Of a stretch of 64,000 nt of DNA, positions 36,345 through 48,085 are shown in pieces (position 1 is the first letter of the stretch; each line of letters starts with the position of its first letter). The stretch is from Papaver somniferum (taxonomy: Eukaryota; Streptophyta; Magnoliopsida; Ranunculales; Papaveraceae), in assembly GCF_003573695.1 (NCBI RefSeq), contig NW_020650971.1, positions 1,054,984 to 1,118,983 of the forward strand, written 5' to 3'. Below the pieces are notes generated by a model. That model made no database searches, was not told where the DNA came from, and was given only the letters and a program-made list of their open reading frames with translations. A program made the position numbers and the translations under genes.

Positions 36345-39185
36345 TTAATCATCCTTAAGTGCAATTTGACCTTTATGTACAATTTCGTCCGACTTCTTCA
36401 AAGCTTTCCGCATCTCCATGTTATGCTCATACATAATACACCAACCCAATATTATATCGGGGTTAAATGAAGGATAATAAGAGGTTTTGGAGATTGGAGG
36501 CAATGGACAATCGGGTTCTAACCTGAGGCCTATAAAGTGGTTGTTGTCAATCAACGCAGTCACACATCTTCTTCGTTTGAGTTGCTCGACACATACCGTT
36601 GTTTTTGGGGTGAACGTGAAACTAGCATATTTTGAGAAATAATGAACCACACAATTGAATGCCTCGGAAATTGAGTGTCCACATATCGACATGCTCATCC
36701 AATAATCCATTGTGATCGGATGTCCCCCATGAAGACGACTTTGAAACCTAACAAATTGCTCGTTGATACTACCATCCCCGTACAACTTTGTCTTGTAAAA
36801 GGACGGATTCTCTTTTAGTTTCCACAACAACCTTTGCCTTACATGAGTAATTGCACACCCATTATATCGCTTGGCACCTTCGATGAAAGGCTCTAGTTGA
36901 TGTACGACATCATGAAAAACGCAATTACCATCCGGAGGAACATCGTATAATGTATAGAGGTAGCTCGCACAAGTAGTGTTTATTAATATCCGTCGGTTTA
37001 CCATCACTTGGTTGACGCTTTTGTTGGATGGGGGACATTGGAGCCTTAAGATTCACGTCTTGGGAAGATGGTTGACTAGGTGGAAATTGAGTTGGTTGGC
37101 TTGGTGGCGATGGACACATCGGGCCTTTTTTCTTCAAATCTCGTACACTTGTTTCGCCTTTCTCTGCAACACCCCTACCCCGTTTCTTAGAGTCCTCCAA
37201 GTACTTTTCATTGGTCCACTCATGTGCACAAGGATCTCTAGTGGTTGCATTTTGCTCACTCTTCTTCTTAGCCAACACCTTCGCATATTCTCTAAGTTGC
37301 TTTTTTGTTTCTTTGGAGCGTGGCCTATCTTTCCCTTTTCCTTTTTGCGATTCATGAACATTCTCCAAAGTTTGTGGATATATGATTGTCCTCATGTCAT
37401 CCTAAAACATTTGTTTTTGGAGTTTGTTCATTCCTCGATACATCTCTATTACGGTTCTTCCCATTTCGTTGTCACCAAACTCTTCTCCGGCTTCTTCTCC
37501 ATTTGGAGGAAGGATAAAACTTAGATGCTTCCAAAATGGATCAGTGTCGCTTAAAGGGATTACGCCATTCTCATAGTTGAGTATTATATGGCGACATGGG
37601 AGTCCCATGGACTTCTTCATGTTACAAACACACACCTCATCCAGCTTGGTTTCTCACTTTTCAATCAACTCGACTTCTATTATCAACAACTTCATACATT
37701 GCGGAGATACGTTGTAATGGATTCCCTTGAACAATTTGTAACTAGCATATTTTCCCGTCATTTTGAATATACGACTTTTTTGGAACTTCTCTTTAATTCT
37801 ATATATGTCGCGCTTGAAGTAATTTTCCATAGCATTCCACACGGTTACAAAATTATCAACACATCCAAAGAGATTATTCTTCAACCGGTGGTGAGCCGAC
37901 TCTAACAAATTTGTTGCTTGATTTCCCAAGTGTTTATAATGGTTGGTATAAGCATAAACAAATCTCTCTTTGTGCGGTTCCAACCATTGGCGAAGAACAT
38001 ACGATACAACATCGGGGTATTCGGGAGTAAGACTAACACACCGACTCTCATTCACCATTGAAAGCAACCCATTTAGTTTAATTTAGTTCGTGTTCTTTTT
38101 CAACTTGATCGTTCGCATCCGCTCGTTTATCTTCCGGTAGCTTCTTAACCTCCTCATATCCTTTTTTCTTGGGGGGGCATATTATTGGCTTGCACCTATG
38201 GCCAAATTACACCATATATGGAATGTACAAAGCATATTATGGTCTAGGGAACACTACCTCTATTGCATTCATCAATGCGACTTCATTGTCGGTCACTATA
38301 ACCCCGGGAATATCATCACCTTAGAAGATTGCCTTAGCTTGTTGTAGTTCCCAAATGTAACTAGGTTCTTGCTCGTCCCTTAAGAAACAAAATGCAACGG
38401 TAAACGGTGACTTCATCGAAGTACGCCCAACAATATTCAACACTGGCATCTCGTACTTGTTCGTCTTATAAGTGCAATCCATTATTAGAACTTCATGAAA
38501 GCATTGAGCCAATTGAACACTCGTCGGATGCGCACTGAAGAGTTGTGTTATCTCTCCGTACGATCCACATCCTGTTGAACCGCGTAGTCTTTCTCTTTGG
38601 CCAAGAAAAACAATTGTTGCATCACTTGTCTATCTCTCCATTCATTCCTTTTAATCGTCTCAATTGCATTGTAAATGGTGGAAAAAGATGAGTGGTTATC
38701 CTTATTATCTTCCTTTAGTATTTGGAGCATTTGAACCGGTGAAATATTCATTTTCCTCAATTTTTCTACCTTGTCCATTTCTTGAGGAGTTAGCTTTGCC
38801 GCCATGAAATGTCCTTCAAGATGCTCCGGACGAGGGTGGTTATGACGACCTTCCATAACCCGGTAGAGAACCCATCCATCCAAACCTTTGTTGTGATTAA
38901 ATGATAGCTTGAATGGGCAATTAATCTTCTTTGAGAAAGTTGTGTTCTTCCTATTTTGTCTTTCCCTTATAAACATAATCCTTCCTCTTGTAGATTTTGT
39001 CGGGATCACCGCTTCTCTCACAAACCATTTCAAGCGAGTTTTTGTTTCATTCCCATTCAAAAATAATATGCACATGACTTTTTGTGCATGTTGTCTAGCC
39101 CAACTCTTTTGAGTACCAAGTCATTGATGTAGTGATGGGATGTGTCCTCGTACAAAATATCAACTGGGGAAGGTTGATTTTCCAT
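36345..39185 (-). pseudogene. FAR1-type MULE transposase fused to an OTU cysteine-protease domain (interrupted)
   Basis: From the ATG at 39185 the minus strand encodes, in order: a FAR1-type DNA-binding region (SWARQHAQ, CPFKLSF and HNHP zinc ligands), the MULE core with the catalytic acids visible as MDCTYKTN, VTDNEVALMNAI and NLLESAHHRLK, and a SWIM zinc finger (CVCNMKKSMGLPCRH). A basic and Pro-rich linker follows, then an OTU-like domain with PPDGNCVFHDVV (catalytic Asp and Cys) and NNHFIGL (catalytic His), ending at 36345. Frameshifts lie near 39110, 38560 and 36990-37010, and stops near 38305 and 37402, so this copy is inactive as read. MULE transposases cut and paste DNA; OTU domains normally remove ubiquitin. 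Automatic pipelines often misname such plant proteins as PKS-NRPS synthetase-like. Confidence 0.88.
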
Positions 39186-39289
39186 TGGTGTTGAATCACA
39201 TTCAACCTACGAGAAATAGCACAATGTCAATGACACCACAGACAAGAAACACTTATAAGTTCGGTAATGTTAAATTTTTATCGGCCTAA

Positions 39290-41064
39290 TGATGAGTGCT
39301 AAAAAGTGCATATTTCTATATATTTTTCTTGGCATTTAACTCATCTTTTGTGCATTAATTCTAAATTTTATCCCATATTCTGTATTTTCATTGTTTTCAA
39401 GAATCAATATTTTTATTAATTAATTTTGTATTTCTAGGTTGTAAATAAAGACTAGATGAGTTGCGTAGCAGAAAAGTGGTGAAAAGCCGGGAGGAAGAAA
39501 TTGTTCTTAAAGAAGAAATGGGCTCAGAATTATCCCAAGCCCAACTTATCTCCCAAACCAAAACCCAAATCCATAACCCACTTCTCATGTAGCCGTCAGA
39601 TTGGATCCATATCATCATCCAACGGTCGCCTCCTCTTCGTGCATCAAAGTCTGAAATTCCTGACCAACACTACAGCACCTAACTCCATCTCACGCCGTTA
39701 GTTTCGTTGTATCTCTTCATCCGACGGTCGCTGAAGGCTATGTTCCATCTTATCGTTGGATGCATTTCAGATGTATCGATCAAACGCCTATCACTCGCCT
39801 AACATCGAAATCTGATGAGCCCGCCTCACACTCGAACAACCTAACCCTATACCCATCGCCAAACACTCCCCTCCTTCTTTCCATCGACTCCATCTTCTCC
39901 ATTCCGTCTGCAGAGAAAAACTCTGCCACCACCATCACCTCCACTGCCCCGCTCAACCACCACCGAGCTCTCAAATCACCAACAACCCCATCACCCCATC
40001 ATCCATCACCTATTCCCTTCTAATTTCAGAGACCTAATTCACTCGCCTCTTCTCAGAAACCCTAGGCGTGTGAGTTTGGTAAATTAGATTGAGAAATAAC
40101 ACAAATTGGAGGCATGGGTAGGAGCAGGAAGAGCAGAAGAAGAGTGGGTCGAAGAGATGGAGCAATTGTCCCATCTAATTAGGTGAGAAATCAGAAACCC
40201 TAACTTCCCTGTTTTGAATTTGGGGGAAAATTGTAAACCCTAATTTTGGGTATAAATAGAAGGCTTGTGTGTTGTAGAAAGTATGCCTGGATTAGCCAGA
40301 GCACCACCTCAGAGGCCTGGACTAGCCAGTGCCCTCAATTATCCATGTTCTGTGAATTTCAATTATAGATCTTAATTCAGTTAATTTCAATTTCAAATGT
40401 TCATTATGTTTATCATGTTCTAATTTCATGTGCTAGGGTTTAGATGAAACTCTTGATTGTATGTTAAGATAGTTAGTAATCATGTCATTGTTCTTGTAGT
40501 GCTAAAAATGAGTTAGGACTGCTAGTAGCCATTTGAACAAGCAAGCCTGTGATCAGCTGTGCTGTAGAAAGACAGCTGATGCTAGGGGTAAGTGAGTGAT
40601 AATGGTTAAAAATTCAGTACATTAGAAGGATTGTGCCCAAATGTCTTAGAGTTGATAGATTAATTGGTTGTGCAAGTAAACCTGTGATCAGCTGTGCTGT
40701 AGAAAGACAGCTGATGCTAGGGGTATGCTAGTAAAATTAGTTGATAAATTACCCATTATAGTATTTCCTGAGATGAAACAAGACATGATTCGATTAGATG
40801 CTTCCTTAGCTTAGGATCAAGAAGTAGATTCAAAGACCCTAGTACCTTCATTCTATACTTCACTGCCTTTGGCTCATTGCCATTGTAACTGTCACTGCCA
40901 CTGTCACTTACTGTCACTGCTTAGCTTAGGAAACTTCAACTACACACACAAGTCTCTGTGGATTCGACCCGTTCTTGCACAAACTACAACCGACACCGTG
41001 CACTTGCGGTTTAACAAGTAGGCTTTCTTTTACTCTTATTTTCTACATCTTTAAGAGCCTACCA
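39290..41064 (+). repeat. 5' LTR (1775 bp)
   Basis: TGATGAGTGC to AGAGCCTACCA. It contains the promoter region of the element; TATAAATAGAAGG at about 40251 could be its TATA box. Relative to the 3' LTR it lacks 68 bp at about 39491. Open reading frames inside (39501-40023) recur identically in the other LTR and are not genes. Confidence 0.97.
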
Positions 41065-41070
41065 ATTTTT

Positions 41071-41088
41071 TGGCGCCGCTGCCGGGGA
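41071..41088 (+). other. Primer-binding site, tRNA-Asp type
   Basis: TGGCGCCGCTGCCGGGGA lies six bases after the LTR end. From memory of plant tRNA-Asp 3' ends it is complementary to 17 of 18 bases, with one T-to-C change. Confidence 0.8.
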
Positions 41089-42021
41089 CTTGGTGTCGTG
41101 TAGTTGGAGTTTTTGCATTTAGTGTAATCATCTTAGTGTAAGCATTTTGCATTTAGTGTATTCCTTTCATCTTACTCTTTTTTTTTTCTGTTGTTCAGTG
41201 CTCCCAGCTTGGGTTGTGCTTATCTTTTTTTTCTTTGCTTTTCTTCCTTGTTGTCTGCTGCTGCTGCTGCCAAGGCAAGTGCTGGTGAAGCTGCTGCTGT
41301 GCCTGAGAGCCTCTTGCTGCTGAGGCTGCCCCTGAGTTGCTGCTGAACTGCCCCTCCTGAGACCTGCTAGCCTGAACTGCTGCTGTGGAGCTGGTGCTGC
41401 ACTATTGTTGCTAGAACTTGTGCTCCTGCTGGTGCCAGGCCAAGTCTGCTGCAACCCCTGCTGCCTGGTGCTAAATTTAGCCATCAAAGCCCAACTGGGC
41501 TGATTCCAAGCAGCTGAAAAAGAACAAAGCCCAACTGGGCTTTTGCAACCTAACTGAGCAGCTGGGCTGTGCTTAAGCAAGTAAGCCTAAACCCATTAAG
41601 AGAACCCAACCTGTGGGCTTCCATTTTTAATTTGTGGGCTTGTAATAATTTTTTCCATTTTTCTGTTGGGTTTGTAATTAATTTCTTGTGGGCTTGTTTT
41701 TTTAATTGCTTGTGGGCTTGTGGTGTTAGACTGATTTGGGCCTGTAGTTTTAAATTAGAAAAACTGAACTTTTGAAAGCCCAACTGGGCCTCAGACCAAA
41801 CAAGCAACAGTTAGGCTATTTCAAAAGCTACATTGGGCTTCAGTTTGCATACACATTGTAGGCTTAGTTCACCTTCCCTTGACAAAGCAATTTATCCCAC
41901 CAATGTGGGCTTGCTCCTAATTTCAAAAACCAAAATTGCTCCCAAATTAAACCAAATTTTTATCATCTCCCTTGGGCCTTACTTTTTTGTGATTTGTGTG
42001 ATTATTTCATAAAATAAAGAC
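41089..42021 (+). other. Leader of the young LTR retrotransposon
   Basis: Contains a Gln/Ser-coding CTG-rich stretch (41240-41580) and a region enriched in TGGGCTT words (41580-41870). The open reading frames here are compositional. I recognise no domain. Confidence 0.5.
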
Positions 42022-43698
42022 ATGTCTGGATTTTGGTCTGCCTCTGGGAATAAATCTATTAGAGATGCTTACGGGCAAGATTCACCTTATGAGCCTCCCA
42101 CATACCATGATGTCAATAGTTATAGGGATTATAATTATGGACCTTTTCAAGGTCATGAGCCTCAATATGCAAACCCGTATAACTATTCACCCATGTATCA
42201 ACCTAGCCAACCTAATATGCATGTTTGTACCTTTTGTGGTGGTTTAGACCACCCTGATGAATATTGCTATGTTTTGCATGAATTTAGGAAATCTAGGGGA
42301 TACCATGAAAATCCAAATTATGAAATGCCCACAAATTGTGAGGCTGGTAGTCATTGGGACCATAATCAACCTTTCGAAGGTTGTGATCAATATTTTGTAA
42401 ACCCTAATGACCATGCACACATGTACCATTCACCACAATTTGAACATGAAGAATTTTGTACTCCCATAAATTTAGACTCCACCGTAGAAGCTCTCAGACT
42501 CGGTGAGCAAAATTCTAATAGAACTATGTCACGCATTCAGGCGAAGTTAGATCAGATTTTGCTTCAACTACAAAAGGAGGAAATTCATGAGGAAATGCAT
42601 GTTGTCCCTAATGAAGTGTCCAGTCCCATTCATCTAAATGATATTGAATATGAACCTGATTTATAGGAACATGAATCGACTAAGGACACCACCACTTTTA
42701 ATGAGGATCAATATGCATGTTACCATGATGATGATTATGATGATAATGATATGTTAGAAGAACATGTTTTTGCTGAAAATATTGTGGAACCTTTTGGTTC
42801 AATAACATATGACTTCTCAGCCTCAACCTTCATGAATGTTGTTTCTTCTGATACTCATTGTAATTCATATGATTTTGATTCTAATATGGGGCTTGTACAA
42901 TTCTTTTGTGAAGATGAACATGACATAGGAATAGTTGAATCTTCTGTAGACACTAATTTTATTATGCATGAGGACGAATTTGATGTGTCTGATTCCTTGC
43001 CTAAGTCACAAAATGTTTTTTCTTCCGGTGATGATTTGAGTACTTCGAACAATCATGATACTGATTTAGGTCTTGATGTTTTGTTCGATGAATGTGAGCA
43101 TGTTTTACCTGTTTCTGATTTAGGAAAAGTATGTGTTGGTACTATTGATCGTACCCATGAAAATAATTTAGATGTACCCACTTTCTTACCTAAATCTCAA
43201 ATCGAGATTATTCCACCCAACCTAGATTTGGTTTGCAACAAAAATTTTAAACCAACTTTTCTGAAAATTCCCAATCTAGGATTGGAACTGTGTGCCTCCC
43301 AAGTCCTCTTGGACTATTTTGCTTCAAAATATAACACTTTTAAAGAGCCACAGTTGGAATGCATTTCTTTGCCCATCCCGAAAACAGTCCATTATGAGTT
43401 AGACCTTTTGAATCCTGAACCCCTAAAATTAAAAGATTTTGTGTTTAAAAGTAAATCTGTTGAACAATTTAGGTTTAGGGGTGATTCATTCGGTTTTTCA
43501 CTCTCACTCCCATTTAAGTCCAATTTTAGTGTTTTGAAACTTTCTATGTTTCTACACTTCGTCTTTTGGGTTGATCCTCAACTCTTTAGATTGTTAGTGT
43601 ATGGTGAATTTTTTGTATATAATCCAGTAGATAAAAATTTAAAAAATCCTTTTGTTCATTTTGTATATATTTTGCTAATCCAATATGATCTCGGCTAA
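42022..43698 (+). CDS. Zinc-knuckle ORF of the young LTR retrotransposon, with one in-frame TAG
   Basis: One reading frame runs from ATG 42022 to TAA 43698, interrupted by a single TAG at 42664-42666. The N-terminal part is Tyr/Pro/Asn/His-rich and contains CTFCGGLDHPDEYC (CX2CX4HX4C), the zinc knuckle of retroelement nucleocapsids, followed by a short coiled segment (AKLDQILLQLQKEE). The part after TAG is acidic and Asp/Ser-rich, then turns hydrophobic with a Phe/Leu-rich C-terminus. I see no capsid homology domain, protease or polymerase. It may package element RNA for a helper, but function is unknown. Whether TAG is a mutation or a suppressible codon cannot be told from one copy. Confidence 0.6.
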
Positions 43699-45141
43699 CA
43701 TATGTTGGATTTTTGCCTTGAATAATGGAGTTCAAAACTTGCTTTCGCCAATATCCGGTAATCTCTTTCCTTTTTCTACACTTAGCATCGTTCTCATGGT
43801 ATGTGTTATAATCATGTTTATCTTTTGAAACATTTAGGACAATGTTTAGTTTAGGTTTGGGGGTGAAAAGTAGATACTTTGATAACATGCTATAATTGAA
43901 AAATTTGAACTCTTCCTTTTTGAAAAAAATGAAAAAATGAAAAAAAAGAAAAAAAAAATTAGAAAAAATGAAAAATCATAAAAATCGAGCTCATTTACCT
44001 TGAAATGTTGACTCTTGTGCAAATATGTATTATTTTAAGGAGCCTTAGTCTAGATATTTAGGCACCCTGATTCTAGCACAATTCACATAGTGATAAGAAA
44101 TTTGCACGCGCACGATCTACCAATACATGTATAGCCTCGATCTTCAAGGTGTTTGATAGGAAGTTAGATTGCCAATCACTTTAGAATACTGAATGAGACT
44201 TGACTAGCTTGTTCTTTGGTTGGCTGGGATAGAAGTTGGAGGATACGTTAAGAAAAGCAACCATAGAATTTGACCGGATGCATTCGATAAGGGCCACCTC
44301 TTGCTAAGAGTCATGTAATAATGTTTTTCTTTTTTGTTCATGTATCAAAAGTGTCACTTTGTTGTAAAGATCAAAGTTATTTCTTCAAAAAAAAAAAAAA
44401 TTCAGAAAAATCAAAAAAAAATATCAAAAAATAAAAAAAGTAAAGCAAAAAAATAAAAAATAAAAAAAATAATCATATCAATTAAGTATTTATTTATTCC
44501 ATGTTTTTTCATGTTAAAGACAATAGTTCTCTCTTTTTCCAAAAATAAAAGAGAGTAATCAATGTAAATAAGAGTCATGTAAAGAGTCATCTTTTTGTTG
44601 TAAATAGTCTTGTAATAAGCAAGGAGGGTGCAGCCATCGATGTATAACGCGGGTAAACTGAAATATCACCAACTCATTGGGTGAACATTCACAATTCTCG
44701 TAAAGCCGGACAGCTAGCTTGGCTTAGAATTCGGTTCTTAGCCTAAAAACTATCTCTTGGTGATTAGTAGTCATAACTTCAGGTCATTCTAGAAACATGT
44801 GTAAATACACTTTACACTCTTATCACATGTCTTTATTTGTTATCAGTGCTAGGATTGTGCCTTTGATAGCTAGATTGACATCTCCATTTTGCTGTGAGCT
44901 TAAACTGACTTGCACATGTCACATTTGATGGAATCTGAGCTTATATTTTGACCTAGAACTTTGTAGGTACGTTCTAAGCAAACCTTCACGAGACTTCACT
45001 CGTCCACTAGGGACACTTAGTGGTTTAAAAGGCTTAGTGCATACGCTAAATGCATTCGAGAGACCAGCGACAGTGGTATAGGTAGGATTTCCTTAGTTTT
45101 GTTTTACTTGAGGACAAGTAAAATTTAGGTTTGGGGGTATT
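43699..45141 (+). other. Non-coding interior with A-rich tracts and polypurine tract
   Basis: Two long A-rich tracts (about 43919-43985 and 44387-44475) flank an otherwise unremarkable region. The sequence TTTAGGTTTGGGGGT occurs twice, at about 43850 and at about 45125 directly before the 3' LTR. The second is the polypurine tract; the first is an internal duplicate. No coding domain. Confidence 0.7.
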
Positions 45142-46984
45142 TGATGAGTGCTAAAAAGTGCATATTTCTATATATTTTTCTTGGCATTTAACTCATCTTT
45201 TGTGCATTAATTCTACATTTTATCCCATATTATGTATTTTCATTGTTTTCAAGAATAAATATTTTTATTAATTAATTTTGTATTTCTAGGTTGTAAATAA
45301 AGACTAGATGAGTTGCGGAGCAGAAAAGTGGTGAAAAGCCGGTAGGAATTACACAAGGAAGCCGCGAAGAATGTTGTGCACAAGACCAAAAGGCTAGAAG
45401 TGGGCTTGAAGAGGAAGAAATTGTTCTTAAAGAAGAAATGGGCTCAGAATTATCCCAAGCCCAACTTATCTCCCAAACCAAAACCCAAATCCATAACCCA
45501 CTTCTCATGTAGCCGTCAGATTGGATCCATATCATCATCCAACGGTCGCCTCCTCTTCGTGCATCAAAGTCTGAAATTCCTGACCAACACTACAGCACCT
45601 AACTCCATCTCACGCCGTTAGTTTCGTTGTATCTCTTCATCCGACGGTCGCTGAAGGCTATGTTCCATCTTATCGTTGGATGCATTTCAGATGTATCGAT
45701 CAAACGCCTATCACTCGCCTAACATCGAAATCTGATGAGCCCGCCTCACACTCGAACAACCTAACCCTATACCCATCGCCAAACACTCCCCTCCTTCTTT
45801 CCATCGACTCCATCTTCTCCATTCCGTCTGCAGAGAAAAACTCTGCCACCACCATCACCTCCACTGCCCCGCTCAACCACCACCGAGCTCTCAAATCACC
45901 AACAACCCCATCACCCCATCATCCATCACCTATTCCCTTCTAATTTCAGAGACCTAATTCACTCGCCTCTTCTCAGAAACCCTAGGCGTGTGAGTTTGGT
46001 AAATTAGATTGAGAAATAACACAAATTGGAGGCATGGGTAGGAGCAGGAAGAGCAGAAGAAGAGTGGGTCGAAGAGATGGAGCAATTGTCCCATCTAATT
46101 AGGTGAGAAATCAGAAACCCTAACTGACCTGTTTTGAATTTGGGGGAAAATTGTAAACCCTAATTTTGGGTATAAATAGAAGGCTTGTGTGTTGTAGAAA
46201 GTATGCCTGGATTAGCCAGAGCACCACCTCAGAGGCCTGGACTAGCCAGTGCCCTCAATTATCCATGTTCTGTGAATTTCAATTATAGTTCTTAATTCAG
46301 TTAATTTCAATTTCAAATGTTCATTATGTTTATCATGTTCTAATTTCATGTGCTAGGGTTTAGATGAAACTCTTGATTGTATGTTAAGATAGTTAGTAAT
46401 CATGTCATTGTTCTTGTAGTGCTAAAAATGAGTTAGGACTGCTAGTAGCCATTTGAACAAGCAATCCTGTGATCAGCTGTGCTGTAGAAAGACAGCTGAT
46501 GCTAGGGGTAAGTGAGTGATAATGGTTAAAAATTCAGTACATTAGAAGGATTGTACCCAAATGCCTTAGAGTTGATAGATTAATTGGTTGTGCAAGTAAA
46601 CATGTGATCAGCTGTGCTGTAGAAAGAAAGCTGATGCTAGGGGTATGCTAGTAAAATTAGTTGATAAATCACCCATTATAGTATTTCCTGAGATGAAACA
46701 AGACATGATTCGATTAGATGCTGCCTTAGCTTAGGATCAAGAAGTAGATTCAAAGACCCTAGTACCTTCATTCTATACTTCACTGCCTTTGGCTCATTGC
46801 CATTGTAACTGTCACTGCCACTGTCACTTACTGTCACTGCTTAGCTTAGGAAACTTCAACTACACACACAAGTCTCTGTGGATTCGACCCGTTCTTGCAC
46901 AAACTACAACCGACACCGTGCACTTGCGGTTTAACAAGTAGGCTTTCTTTTACTCTTATTTTCTACATCTTTAAGAGCCTACCA
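45142..46984 (+). repeat. 3' LTR (1843 bp)
   Basis: Full-length copy of the LTR including the 68 bp (45344-45411) missing from the 5' LTR. It ends AGCCTACCA immediately before the CCTAA duplication. Confidence 0.97.
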
Positions 46985-47400
46985 CCTAACCGAACCCAGA
47001 GTTTAGTTATCTAGTAACTAGAAAATTTTTGCGATCTTGCCGAAATTTGACGACAAAATTTCTCCTAATAGGTTCGGCATTGTAAAAAGTTTATCGGCCT
47101 AACCGAACTCAGAGTTAGGTTATCCAGTAACTAGAAGTTTTTTGGGAGCTTGCCGAAATTTGATGACAAAATTTCTTCTAATAAGAGCATACTAGACTAA
47201 ACCGAATTATTATCTGTCTACTCTATGCTATTAGTTCGGCAACGTGTTCTGGAAAAAGATAACCGAACTCGGGAAAAACTCTATTAAAATGAAGTTCGGC
47301 TACCTGCGTATGCTACATCAAGTAACCGAACTGCACATACAGAAGAGTTCGGTTACATCGCAATGCATATTTGGTAACCGAACCACCTTGACCTGGCCGA
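46985..47400. repeat. GTTCGG/CCGAAC hairpin repeats, right of the nested retrotransposon
   Basis: Continues the repeat block broken at 39289. It includes two related units of about 110 bp (46990-47090 and 47100-47190, sharing CTTGCCGAAATTTGA and ACAAAATTTCT). Opposed GTTCGG and GTAACCGAAC pairs sit at 47293-47326 and 47347-47381, able to fold as hairpins. It lies upstream of the transposase start. Confidence 0.83.
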
Positions 47401-48072
47401 ATTTTTTTACTGAAATTTTCATTTTGGCCAATTTTTTGCACAATTCAAGCTACATTAACTAAATTTGAGCCATACCTGAGTACCCTCCTCCTCTCGATAA
47501 TTCTGATTCTAACATAAGTATCCTATTAATAACTTACTAATCTCTAACTAATCATTGCACCAACACTAACTAATCATTACACTAACAATTATTTAATTAC
47601 AAATGACTTTTATGGTATTAACAAAAAATAAAGATAAGGGGTGGCTGGATTTTACTTCAAATATCCATCCCCAAATAAATGAGTTGTCCCCTACCAAAAT
47701 GAGCTAGTGCCCAAAAAATCGTTCTAAATTAACTGGATGTCGTTCATATAACTGGTTGTTAGAATAAAAAAATACTTTGAGCACTATAAAAATAACTGAA
47801 AAGTGCAAAACTTGTCTGAATTAACTGGATGTCGTTCATGTATCTCGTTGCTAGCTAAGTTAAAAATACTCGAATAACACATGCAAATTTATGTCGTTCA
47901 TATAACTGGTTGCCAGATAAAAAAAAATACTTGAGCACTATAAAAATACCTGAAAAATGTAAAAGTTGTCTGAATTGACTGGATGTGGTTCTTGTATCAT
48001 GTTGCTAAGTTAAAAATACTTAACACATGCGAGTTTTTTCCCTATTTTTTTTTCCTAAAATTACTTTAAATT
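47401..48072. repeat. Spacer with a 154-bp imperfect tandem duplication
   Basis: ATGTCGTTCATATAACTGGT begins at 47737 and again at 47891. The following about 150 bp are alike (GAGCACTATAAAAATA, TGTCTGAATT, GTTAAAAATACT). The right end of the MULE complex probably lies between 47400 and 47737 but was not located. Confidence 0.7.
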
Positions 48073-48079
48073 AAAAAAA
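48073..48079 (-). terminator. Pol III terminator of the tRNA-Leu-like gene
   Basis: Seven T on the minus strand, six bases after the tRNA 3' end, the expected RNA polymerase III stop. Confidence 0.7.
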
Positions 48080-48085
48080 TGTGAT

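Larger units (their letters stand above)
39290..46984 (+). mobile_element. Young non-autonomous LTR retrotransposon
   Basis: TG...CA LTRs of 1775 and 1843 bp are flanked by the 5-bp duplication CCTAA (39285-39289 and 46985-46989). The LTRs differ by roughly 15 substitutions plus one 68-bp deletion (under 1 percent), so the insertion is recent. The primer site TGGCGCCGCTGCCGGGGA (41071-41088) nearly matches the tRNA-Asp-type site used by Athila-like elements, and a polypurine tract GGTTTGGGGGTA adjoins the 3' LTR. The 4.1-kb interior encodes only one ORF with a zinc knuckle, with no protease, RT or integrase. It must depend on a partner element. Confidence 0.95.
32869..47400 (-). mobile_element. 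Large Mutator-like (MULE) complex, split by an LTR retrotransposon
   Basis: The complex contains a plant-mobile-domain remnant, a trihelix-like ORF and a FAR1-type transposase with OTU domain. GTTCGG/CCGAAC repeats occur at 34676-35290, 35840-36240, 39255-39289 and 46985-47400. The last two blocks become one continuous block (CGGCCTAACCGAAC) when the 39290-46984 retrotransposon and one CCTAA are removed. I set the bounds at the outermost recognisable parts. Terminal inverted repeats and TSD were not found, so extent, and whether all three genes belong to one element, are inference. Strand follows the transposase. Confidence 0.6.

Noticed and set aside
36345..39185. PKS-NRPS synthetase-like annotation often attached to similar plant proteins
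   Set aside because: No ketosynthase, adenylation or carrier motifs are present. The visible motifs are FAR1, MULE DDE, SWIM and OTU.
39501..40023. Open reading frames repeated identically at 45376-45943
   Set aside because: They lie inside the two LTRs of one retrotransposon and are duplicated with them. They show no domain.
41167..41580. Gln/Ser-rich minus-strand ORF of 137 codons
   Set aside because: It is antisense to a CTG-rich leader of the young retrotransposon, with low complexity and no domain.
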